Assembly: GCA_026985785.1 (NCBI GenBank)
Contig: JALSPT010000202.1
Location: 1 to 8,206, forward strand
Length of the DNA: 8,206 nt
From: Anaerolineales bacterium
GTDB taxonomy: Bacteria > Chloroflexota > Anaerolineae > Anaerolineales > DRMV01
Direction of reading: 5' to 3'
Numbering within the stretch: position 1 is the first letter of the stretch; the number at the start of each line of letters is the position of its first letter. The position numbers and the translations under genes are program-made. Positions 1-6,364 of this stretch are shown piece by piece. The notes below the pieces were generated by a model, which was not told the origin of the DNA, did no database searches, and was given only the letters and a program-made list of their open reading frames with translations.

Positions 1-16
1 GAGCGTGGTCTGACGT

Positions 17-44
17 TTGCTTTCTTCTGGTTTTTGAGTACAAT
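17..44 (+). promoter_or_regulatory. Possible sigma70-type promoter for the BMP transporter operon
   Basis: TTGCTT (17-22) and TACAAT (39-44) are separated by 16 bases and lie in the only AT-rich stretch upstream of the lipoprotein gene. Transcription would start near 51, giving a leader of about 108 nt before the ATG at 159. The -35 box is poor, an overlapping TATAGA at 44-49 could serve as an alternative -10, and no operator repeat is visible. This is a pattern match only. Confidence 0.27.
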
Positions 45-67
45 ATAGAAGGCCATCTTTGCTCTCG

Positions 68-77
68 AGGAGGTGAT
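68..77 (+). promoter_or_regulatory. Orphan Shine-Dalgarno-like sequence in the leader
   Basis: AGGAGGTGAT matches the full anti-Shine-Dalgarno complement, better than any true ribosome binding site in the window. No ATG, GTG or TTG follows at usable distance (about 79-86), and the next real start is at 159. It could be a ribosome standby or decoy site, the remnant of a lost leader gene, or chance. Confidence 0.4.
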
Positions 78-145
78 TTTCCAAGACTGTCAGCCTGAAA
101 TACGCTGTTCCTGTCCCATCGTTTGTTTGTCCGTTCCCGCACAAC

Positions 146-154
146 AAGGAGGAG
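146..154 (+). promoter_or_regulatory. Ribosome binding site that fixes the lipoprotein start
   Basis: AAGGAGGAG lies 4 bases before the ATG at 159. It decides in favour of that start over the in-frame TTG at 123, which would add 12 basic and polar residues in front of an already complete lipoprotein signal peptide. Confidence 0.85.
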
Positions 155-158
155 CAAA

Positions 159-1379
159 ATGAAACGCTTCTGGTGGACGTTGCTTGCCGTTCTCATTGTC
201 GCTGCGATGGCGCTGAGCGCCTGTGGCAAAACGCAAGAGGCAACCCAAGCCCCCCCGGAACAAAAAAAGCCCTTCGTGTTCGGCTTGCTGTTGGTTGGGC
301 CGTATAACGACCACGGCTGGAGCCAGGCACACTACGAGGCCGGGCAGTATGTGGAACAAAAACTGGGGGCTAAAATGCTGTATGTGGACAAGGTCAACCC
401 TGCCGACCGCCCCGGCACCACGCCGGACCAACTGGCAGAAGACCTGGTCTCCAAAGGCGCTAAACTCATCATCTTCAACTCCGACGACATGAAAGACGCC
501 GCACTGACATTTGCCCAAAAGCATCCTGACATCTACGTCATCCATGCTTCGGGCGACAATGCCTGGAAAGAGGGCAAAAACTACAAAGGGTTGCCCAATC
601 TGGCTAACGTCATGGGCAAGATGATCTACGGCAAGATGATCGCCGGTTGCGCAGCTGCCATGATGACCGAGACCGGCCAGATTGGTTACCTCGGCCCCCT
701 CATCAACGACGAAACCCGTCGCCTGGCCTCCTCGGCTTACTTGGGCGCCAAGTATTGCTGGCAGCACTATCGCAACAAAGACCCCAAAGACCTCAAGTTC
801 AAGGTGACCTGGATCGGCTTTTGGTTCAATATCCCTGGCGTCACCTCAGACCCCACCCAGGTCGCCGACGATTTCTTCAACAGTGGATACGACGTCGTGT
901 TGTCCGGCATCGATACCACCGAAGCTCTGGTGGAAGCCAAGAAGTTCCACGACCAGGGCAAAAAAGTGTACGCTGTGCCTTATGACTATGCCGATGCCTG
1001 CGAGGAAGCCCCCGATGTCTGCCTGGGCGTGCCTTATTTCAACTGGGGCCCCAGTTACCTCAAACTCATCCAGGCTGCCGAAAACGGCAAGTGGCAGTCC
1101 ACGTTCATGTGGGTAGGCCCCGATTGGAAAGACATCAACAATCCCGACACCTCTGCCGTGGGCTTCAAAGAGGGTGATGCCCTCAACGACGAAGCCTCCG
1201 ACGCCGTGACCAATTTCATCGACGAACTGGCCAATGGCCTCAACCTGTGGACCGGCCCGCTCAAACTGCAAGACGGCACCGTGTATCTGAAAGACGGCGA
1301 AAAGGCTACCGATCAGCAGATCTGGTACCTGCCGCAACTGCTGGAAGGCATGGAAGGCCAAAGCGTGCCACAGCAGTAG
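159..1379 (+). CDS. BMP-family ABC transporter substrate-binding lipoprotein
   Basis: This 406-residue protein is the external binding component of a BMP/PnrA-type uptake system. The family is known to bind nucleosides, and it is inferred to feed the ATPase and permeases encoded just downstream. Residues 1-22 form a lipoprotein signal: MKR, a hydrophobic core, then lipobox L19-S20-A21-C22, so the mature protein should be lipid-anchored at Cys22. A polar linker rich in Q, E, P and K follows. The periplasmic-binding fold starts near residue 32 with FVFGLLLVGPYNDHGW, and later segments such as GYLGPLINDE and TWIGFWFNIPGV are typical of the family as I know it. Cys281 and Cys288 lie 7 residues apart in a DACEEAPDVCLG loop and could pair once exported; Cys164 and Cys200 are further apart. 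The start at 159 is set by a strong ribosome binding site. The exact ligand cannot be read from the sequence. Confidence 0.93.
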   Translation: MKRFWWTLLAVLIVAAMALSACGKTQEATQAPPEQKKPFVFGLLLVGPYNDHGWSQAHYEAGQYVEQKLGAKMLYVDKVNPADRPGTTPDQLAEDLVSKGAKLIIFNSDDMKDAALTFAQKHPDIYVIHASGDNAWKEGKNYKGLPNLANVMGKMIYGKMIAGCAAAMMTETGQIGYLGPLINDETRRLASSAYLGAKYCWQHYRNKDPKDLKFKVTWIGFWFNIPGVTSDPTQVADDFFNSGYDVVLSGIDTTEALVEAKKFHDQGKKVYAVPYDYADACEEAPDVCLGVPYFNWGPSYLKLIQAAENGKWQSTFMWVGPDWKDINNPDTSAVGFKEGDALNDEASDAVTNFIDELANGLNLWTGPLKLQDGTVYLKDGEKATDQQIWYLPQLLEGMEGQSVPQQ

Positions 1380-1398
1380 GCCGTATCGTCACACGCGC

Positions 1399-1432
1399 GC
1401 GGGGGAAGCGAAGCCGCTTCCCCCGCTGTTTT
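1399..1432 (+). terminator. Hairpin between lipoprotein and ATPase genes (terminator or attenuator)
   Basis: A perfect 12-bp stem pairs 1399-1410 with 1415-1426 around an AAGC loop. It is followed by TGTTTT, a short and interrupted T-tract. It sits 19 bases after the lipoprotein stop and 51 bases before the ATPase ATG. With no clear promoter in those 51 bases, partial termination or 3'-end protection of the lipoprotein mRNA is likelier than a full stop, a common arrangement for ABC binding proteins. Confidence 0.75.
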
Positions 1433-1477
1433 GCCGTTTCGCCGCTTCATCGCCCACTCTCGTAACAGGCCAGCCCT

Positions 1478-2968
1478 ATGGATATCGAACTTCGCCACAT
1501 CCACAAATACTTCGGCCCTGTCCACGCCAACGATGATATCAGTCTGACCATTCCATCTGGCACCATTTTCGGTCTTTTGGGGGAGAACGGCGCAGGCAAG
1601 AGCACTTTGATGAAAATTCTTTCTGGCTATTACCATCCCGATGCTGGGGAAATCCTGATCGATGGAAAGCCGGTGGAACTGCAGTTCCCCGCCGACGCCA
1701 TCCGCCACGGCATTGGGATGCTTCACCAGGATCCTTTGGATTTCCCCCCCCTGCGCGTGCTGGATGACTTCATGGTGGGGTATCCCAAAGGGTTGACCCT
1801 CCCGCGCACCGAAGCACGCCAGGCCTTGCGCACCATCTCCGAACAGTTCGGGTTTACGTTGGACCCTGATGCCTATGTCGGCTCGCTCACCGTGGGTGAG
1901 CGCCAGCAATTGGAAATTGCCCGCCTGCTCTGGCTGGGAGCCCAGGTGCTGATTTTCGACGAGCCGACCACGGGTATCAGCGCCCAACAGAAAGAGAATC
2001 TCTTTGCCGCCCTGCACCGTTTGGCCAAGGAAGGAAAGACGGTGATTTTCGTCACGCACAAACTGGAAGAGGTCAACCAGTTGTGCGACCGGGTGGCGGT
2101 GCTGCGGGCAGGTAAACTGGTAGGGGAGATGGGACCCCCTTACGATTTGGACGGCCTGGTGCGCATGATGTTCGGCAAAGTGGTTACCAAAGGTGAACGC
2201 ATGGTCACCCCGCTGGGTAAGACCGTGTTGCAGATCAAAAACCTGGCATTGGAGGACGCCCGCCTGAGGATAGAGGGCGTCGATTTGGAAGTTCACGAAG
2301 GCGAGGTGATTGGCCTGGCCGGGATGGAAGGTAGCGGCCAGCGTCATCTTTTGCGCGCCTGTGCCGGTTTGGAGCGGCCAGTGGAAGGCAAGATTTGGTT
2401 GGATGGCCACGACATGACCGGCAAAGGATATCACGATTTCCTGCGGCGAGGGGTGGCCTACGTTCCTGCCGCCCGGTTGGAAGAGGCGCTGGTGCCGACC
2501 CTGACGCTGCTGGAGCATTTCATCCTCGCCGGTGAGCAACGAGGGCTGGTCATCGACCGCCAGGCTGCCCTTGAACACACGCGCGAGCGCATCGAAACCT
2601 TCAACATCCGTGGCCTCCCCCACTCCACTGTAGAATCTCTTTCGGGCGGCAATCAGCAGCGCGCCTTACTGGCCCTGCTACGCCCCGGCTTGCGCCTGAT
2701 CTTGATGGAGCACCCCACCCGCGGCCTGGATCTGGAATCGGCCATTTGGGTGTGGCACAACCTCAAGCGCCGCTGCCGTGAAGAACGCACCGCCATCTTC
2801 TTCATGTCGTCCGACCTGGAGGAAATTTTGCACTACAGCGACCGCATTTTGGTGTTTTTCAGCGGCCAGGTTTCCGACCCCATCCCCGCCACTGAGACCA
2901 ACATCGAAGAACTGGGGCAACTTATCGGCGGGCGCGGTTTCGAACCCATCGCGGAGGTGCAGCCATGA
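1478..2968 (+). CDS. ABC transporter ATPase with two nucleotide-binding domains (BMP/nucleoside type)
   Basis: This 496-residue cytoplasmic protein powers the adjacent permeases. Both ATPase domains are in one chain, as in the RbsA/YufO-like branch. Domain 1 looks complete: aromatic A-loop Tyr11, Walker A G35-ENGAGKS-T43, Q-loop Gln84, signature LTVGERQQ from L137, Walker B with D161-E162 and H-loop His194. Domain 2 is degenerate. Its Walker A is GMEGSGQR (282-289), with Gln288 where Lys should be; Walker B reads LILMEHPT, with Glu411-His412 in place of Asp-Glu; and the H-loop His is Ser445. Its signature LSGGNQQR (388-395) is intact, so it should complete the domain 1 ATP site while its own Walker site is probably non-hydrolytic. 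Such asymmetry is usual in this branch. The ATG at 1478 has no clear Shine-Dalgarno sequence, but the N-terminus fits the fold with nothing missing. The stop overlaps the next start by 4 nt. Confidence 0.93.
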   Translation: MDIELRHIHKYFGPVHANDDISLTIPSGTIFGLLGENGAGKSTLMKILSGYYHPDAGEILIDGKPVELQFPADAIRHGIGMLHQDPLDFPPLRVLDDFMVGYPKGLTLPRTEARQALRTISEQFGFTLDPDAYVGSLTVGERQQLEIARLLWLGAQVLIFDEPTTGISAQQKENLFAALHRLAKEGKTVIFVTHKLEEVNQLCDRVAVLRAGKLVGEMGPPYDLDGLVRMMFGKVVTKGERMVTPLGKTVLQIKNLALEDARLRIEGVDLEVHEGEVIGLAGMEGSGQRHLLRACAGLERPVEGKIWLDGHDMTGKGYHDFLRRGVAYVPAARLEEALVPTLTLLEHFILAGEQRGLVIDRQAALEHTRERIETFNIRGLPHSTVESLSGGNQQRALLALLRPGLRLILMEHPTRGLDLESAIWVWHNLKRRCREERTAIFFMSSDLEEILHYSDRILVFFSGQVSDPIPATETNIEELGQLIGGRGFEPIAEVQP

Positions 2969-4023
2969 CCGCTCGCCTCAACCAGATGCTTTACGTCCTC
3001 GTGGCCGTGCTGGTGGCCTTGCTGTTCACCTCGCTGGTGCTGGTGTTGGCCGGGGCTTCACCGGTAGCGGCCTACTGGTACATCCTCAAAGGCTCTCTGG
3101 GCTCGTGGACCAAGATTACCGATGTCATGGTGGCGTGGGTACCCCTGCTGTTGGCTACTGCCGGCCTGCTGGTGACCTTTGCTGCCGGGTTGTGGAACAT
3201 CGGCATTGAAGGGCAAATCGTGCTGGGCGGCATTTTCACCACCTGGGTGCTGCGGCTGTTGCAGGATAGCACCATGACGCCGGCGCTCATCATCATTTTG
3301 GCCATCGCTGCCGGTGCAATAGGGGGCGCGTTGTGGTCGGCGCTGGCGGGGCTGCTCAAGGTGTACGGTGGCGTCAATGAGATCTTCGGCGGCTTGGGGC
3401 TGGATTTCGTGGCTGTTGCCCTGACACTGTGGCTGATTTTCGGCCCCTGGAAGCGCCCCGGCATCGGCTCGATGAGCGGCACCGAACCATTTCCCGAAAA
3501 ACTGTGGCTGCCCACATTGGGGCATACCCGCCTAAGCCTGTGGGCCTTGCTCATCGGGCTGGTGAGCGCCGCGGTGGTGTATTTCCTCCTCTCGGGCACT
3601 TACTTTGGGCTGAAACTCAAAGCCGTAGGCAAGAACCCCCGTGCCGCCCACCTCCTGGGCATTCCAACCACCCGCTACATGATGAGCGCCTTCCTGCTCT
3701 CCGGCCTCTTCGCGGGATTAGCAGGCGCCGTCCAGGTCACGGCAGTCTACCATCGCTTAATTCCGGCCATCTCCAGCGGCTACGGCTGGTTGGGGCTGAT
3801 GGTTTCCATGCTCATCAATTTCCAGCCGCTGTGGGCGGCGCCGGTGACGTTTTTCTTCGCCCTCCTCAATATCGGCAGCATCCAGCTCCCCATCATGCTC
3901 AAACTGGACTCGTCGCTCTCCGGGGTGCTTCAAGGGGCGTTGGTGCTCTCCTTCCTGCTGGTGGGTGGGGCACGCCAACGACACCTCGCACGACGCCAGG
4001 TAGAGGAGGCCAGCCATGAGTAG
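2965..4023 (+). CDS. ABC transporter permease, BPD_transp_2 type (first subunit)
   Basis: This 352-residue inner-membrane protein has roughly 8 to 10 hydrophobic segments, for example about 8-30, 57-76, 106-130, 192-211, 240-262 and 322-337. The family motif WNIGIEGQ (77-84) follows the second segment. The cytoplasmic loop KAVGKNPRAAHLLGI (219-233) matches the EAA-like coupling loop that contacts the ATPase. It should form one half of the translocation channel with the next gene product. The start codon overlaps the ATPase stop (ATGA, 2965-2968), and GGAGGTG (2953-2959) lies inside the end of the ATPase gene, so translation is probably coupled. The C-terminus is a short basic and acidic tail ending in the cytoplasm. 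Length and layout are normal for the family; only the substrate is unproven. Confidence 0.92.
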   Translation: MTARLNQMLYVLVAVLVALLFTSLVLVLAGASPVAAYWYILKGSLGSWTKITDVMVAWVPLLLATAGLLVTFAAGLWNIGIEGQIVLGGIFTTWVLRLLQDSTMTPALIIILAIAAGAIGGALWSALAGLLKVYGGVNEIFGGLGLDFVAVALTLWLIFGPWKRPGIGSMSGTEPFPEKLWLPTLGHTRLSLWALLIGLVSAAVVYFLLSGTYFGLKLKAVGKNPRAAHLLGIPTTRYMMSAFLLSGLFAGLAGAVQVTAVYHRLIPAISSGYGWLGLMVSMLINFQPLWAAPVTFFFALLNIGSIQLPIMLKLDSSLSGVLQGALVLSFLLVGGARQRHLARRQVEEASHE

Positions 4024-5014
4024 CCACGACATCATCATCGGCCTGGCGGGCGTGCTCTTCGCCGCTGCCCCCGTGGTCTTCGCCACCGTGGGCGAAACGC
4101 TCACCGAGCGCGCCGGCATCATCAACCTTTCGGTCAACGGCACCATCCTCTTGGCGGCCATGGCTTCCTTCGCCGTGGCGGTGAGCATGCACAGCATCTG
4201 GCTGGGCTTTGCAATGGGCGTTTTGGTCGGCGCGGCGGTGGCGCTGCTGGTGGCCTTTTCCAGCATTTCCCTCAAGCAATCTCAAGTGGCCGTCGGGTTT
4301 GTGCTCACTTTGATGACGCGCGACCTTGCTTACTTCCTTGGCAACCCTTACATGGGGCTTCAGGGGCCGCGTGTCCAGAGTCTGCCCATTCCGGGGCTGA
4401 GTAAGATTCCGGTCATCGGCGTCCTGTTTTTCAACCAGGATCCGTTGACCTACCTGAGTTTCATCCTCATCGGCGTGGCGTGGTGGTGGGTTTTTCACAC
4501 CCGACCGGGATTGACGTTGCAGGCCATCGGCGAGCGTCCGGAGGCGGCTTACGCCCGCGGCGCACCGGTCAACAAATTGCGCTACATCTACGCTGCCGTG
4601 GGTGGGGCGCTGGTGGGGTTGGCCGGGCCGACGTATTCGCTGAGCGTCAAGGCCGGCTGGAAGGGCACCATCTCCGGCCTGGACGGCATCGGGTGGATCG
4701 CCTTGGCGTTGACCATCTTCGGCGGTTGGGATCCGGTGCGCGGCGCGATAGGCGCTTACTTCTTTGCCCTGCTGCAATGGCTGGGATTGGTGTTGCAGCC
4801 GTATCTGCCCAATGTGCCTTCCCAGGTGTTGCAGGTCGCTCCCTTCCCGTTAATGATTTTGACCCTCCTCCTGGTCAACATCGGCAATGCTGAATGGGTT
4901 GACCGCACGTTGGCCGGGCTACCGCCCGACGCCCGCCGCACCATACGCAAAATTCTGCGCTGGATGCAGGTGGTGCCCCCGGCTTCCCTGGGTGTGCCTT
5001 TCGAGGAAGAATAA
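4016..5014 (+). CDS. ABC transporter permease, BPD_transp_2 type (second subunit)
   Basis: This 332-residue inner-membrane protein is the partner of the preceding permease. Hydrophobic segments are visible at about 7-25, 41-58, 60-80, 147-160, 190-206, 225-240 and 247-260, with another at about 275-291. The N-terminal motif reads INLSVNG (36-42); in many relatives the matching place is NLGxEG, so Asn41 replaces a usual Glu. The coupling loop QAIGERPEAAYARG (169-182) is well conserved. After the last membrane segment there is a soluble tail of about 40 residues, rich in Arg and Pro and ending in FEEE. The ATG overlaps the upstream stop by 8 nt (ATGAGTAG, 4016-4023), and GAGGAGG at 4003-4009 supplies the ribosome binding site. 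This is the last gene of the transporter unit, and a strong terminator starts 6 nt after its stop. Confidence 0.92.
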   Translation: MSSHDIIIGLAGVLFAAAPVVFATVGETLTERAGIINLSVNGTILLAAMASFAVAVSMHSIWLGFAMGVLVGAAVALLVAFSSISLKQSQVAVGFVLTLMTRDLAYFLGNPYMGLQGPRVQSLPIPGLSKIPVIGVLFFNQDPLTYLSFILIGVAWWWVFHTRPGLTLQAIGERPEAAYARGAPVNKLRYIYAAVGGALVGLAGPTYSLSVKAGWKGTISGLDGIGWIALALTIFGGWDPVRGAIGAYFFALLQWLGLVLQPYLPNVPSQVLQVAPFPLMILTLLLVNIGNAEWVDRTLAGLPPDARRTIRKILRWMQVVPPASLGVPFEEE

Positions 5015-5019
5015 TCCCC

Positions 5020-5053
5020 AGACCTGGCAGGGAACCGCCTGCCAGGTCTTTTT
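5020..5053 (+). terminator. Intrinsic terminator of the transporter operon
   Basis: The perfect 12-bp stem AGACCTGGCAGG (5020-5031) / CCTGCCAGGTCT (5038-5049) has a 6-nt loop, and its last T begins a run of five T residues (5049-5053). This is a textbook Rho-independent terminator directly after the second permease. It also lies within the 54-nt gap before the glycosyltransferase gene, only 15 nt from that gene's ATG, so any transcript entering from upstream must pass it. Confidence 0.88.
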
Positions 5054-5057
5054 GCAC

Positions 5058-5063
5058 GGGAGG
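5058..5063 (+). promoter_or_regulatory. Ribosome binding site of the first glycosyltransferase
   Basis: GGGAGG lies 5 bases before the ATG at 5069 and directly after the terminator T-tract. It supports this start and shows that the gene is translated from a transcript that includes at least this short stretch. Confidence 0.7.
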
Positions 5064-5068
5064 GAACC

Positions 5069-6343
5069 ATGTGTGATGACACTCCTCAACGACTGCGGAT
5101 CGGCTTCGTTTCCACCCGCATTGCAGGCACGGATGGCGTCTCGTTGGAAATCGGCAAGTGGGCTGAGGTGCTCAGCGCGATGGGGCATGAATGCTTTTAC
5201 TTCAGCGGCGAAAGCGACCGCCCCGCCGAACGCAGCGTGGTGGTGCCTGAAGCCTTCTTTCGCCATCCGGCTGTAAGCGAATTGACCGAAGCCTTATTTG
5301 ACACATACAACCGCTCGCCTCGCGTTACGACAGCCATCCATCGCCTGCGGCGTCACCTCAAAACGCATCTCCGCCGTTTCATCCAGGATTTTCGCATCCA
5401 GGTGCTCATTGCCGAAAATGCCCTTTCCTTACCGGTCAATATCCCCTTAGGGCTGGCGCTCACCGAGGTGATTGCCGAAACGCCCAACCTGTATGTCATC
5501 GGCCATCATCACGACTTCTGGTGGGAACGCACGCGCTATGTTCGCTCTGCTGCCAATGATTTCCTGCGAGCCGCCTTCCCTCCCGCCTTCCACCAGATTG
5601 TGCACGTCACCATCAACTCGCACGCGGCGCGCGAACTGGCCTGGCGCACCGGTTTGAGCGCTGTGGTGGTGCCCAACGTGATGGATTTCGAAGACCCGCC
5701 GCCACCGCCGGACGAGGTCACAGCACAGGTGCGCACTGTATTGAACATCCCGTCGGATGCTCACTTCATTCTTCAGCCAACTCGCATTGTGCCACGCAAG
5801 CGCATCGAGCACGCTATCGAACTGGTGCGCCGTTTGGGAGAACCCGCCGTGCTGGTCATCACCCATGCGGGCGGCGACGAAGGCACCGCATACCAGCGCT
5901 ACCTGGCCGAAACGGCACAATTGCTGGGGGTAGATATCCGCTTTGCCGCCCGCCACTTCAACCATCGTCGCGGTACTGCCCCTGATGGCGCGCCGATCTT
6001 TTCCCTGCGCGATGCCTACCAAGCTGCCGACCTGGTGACCTATCCTTCCGCCGTCGAAGGTTTTGGCAATGCGTTCCTCGAAACCATCTACTACCGCCGC
6101 CCCTTAGTGATGAGCGCCTATGGCATCTTCCGCATCGACATCCAGCCTAAGGGCTTTGACGTCATAGCCTTTGAGGAATTCGTGGACGATGTCACCGTCG
6201 CGGCGGCGCGGTCCTTGCTGCACAACCCGGCGCGAGTACAAGAGATGACAGAGCGCAATTACGCCATTGCCCGCCGGCATTTTGGCTTCCGCACCCTGAA
6301 GCACAATTTGGCTTACCTGTTACAACATCGTTTTGGCTGTTGA
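5069..6343 (+). CDS. Glycosyltransferase, GT4-like (GT-B fold), unknown product
   Basis: This 424-residue cytoplasmic protein has no membrane segment. The C-terminal domain has the hallmarks of retaining GT4 enzymes: Arg239 and Lys244 in PTRIVPRK for the donor phosphate, and the E-x7-E motif E330-GFGNAFL-E338 for the nucleotide-sugar. The N-terminal domain opens with IGFVSTRIAGTDGVSLE (11-27), where the glycine-rich loop is GTDGVS instead of the common GGxE. It carries NALSLPVN (117-124) and a His-rich HHHDFWWE (146-153). The two domains are joined by a linker with five prolines (210-214). The donor and acceptor cannot be told from the sequence. Proteins with the TDGVSLE start are, as I recall, mostly annotated only as group 1 glycosyltransferases. 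The next gene, 21 nt downstream, shares the NAL and HDFxW motifs, which suggests two steps of one pathway. A soluble-solute glycoside or a surface glycan are both possible. Confidence 0.88.
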   Translation: MCDDTPQRLRIGFVSTRIAGTDGVSLEIGKWAEVLSAMGHECFYFSGESDRPAERSVVVPEAFFRHPAVSELTEALFDTYNRSPRVTTAIHRLRRHLKTHLRRFIQDFRIQVLIAENALSLPVNIPLGLALTEVIAETPNLYVIGHHHDFWWERTRYVRSAANDFLRAAFPPAFHQIVHVTINSHAARELAWRTGLSAVVVPNVMDFEDPPPPPDEVTAQVRTVLNIPSDAHFILQPTRIVPRKRIEHAIELVRRLGEPAVLVITHAGGDEGTAYQRYLAETAQLLGVDIRFAARHFNHRRGTAPDGAPIFSLRDAYQAADLVTYPSAVEGFGNAFLETIYYRRPLVMSAYGIFRIDIQPKGFDVIAFEEFVDDVTVAAARSLLHNPARVQEMTERNYAIARRHFGFRTLKHNLAYLLQHRFGC

Positions 6344-6364
6344 TCTCGCCTGGGAAGGTGTTCC

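Noticed and set aside
91..107. Small CAGC/GCTG hairpin in the leader as a riboswitch element
   Set aside because: Four base pairs with a 9-nt loop is not above chance, and I see no core of a purine, preQ1 or other known riboswitch.
123..158. TTG start at 123 for the lipoprotein gene
   Set aside because: It would put 12 basic and polar residues before a standard lipoprotein signal and has no ribosome binding site; the ATG at 159 has AAGGAGGAG at the right distance.
1391..1400. Alternating CACGCGCGC tract as a Z-DNA or regulatory site
   Set aside because: It is very short and adjoins the terminator stem; nothing else supports a role.
1313..2623. Long minus-strand open frame (436 codons) opposite the ATPase gene
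   Set aside because: It lies antisense to a gene with clear ABC motifs, its translation is rich in His and Gln with no recognisable domain, and such shadow frames are common in GC-rich DNA.
1467..4018. GGCCAGCC directly before two start codons (1478 and 4016)
   Set aside because: The spacing to the ATG differs by 2 bases, the third gene of the operon has only part of it, and the sequence is ordinary for this base composition, so I treat it as coincidence.
3899..4777. Minus-strand open frame (292 codons) opposite the second permease
   Set aside because: Its composition is charged, low in complexity and unlike a folded protein; the + strand has a convincing membrane protein with family motifs.
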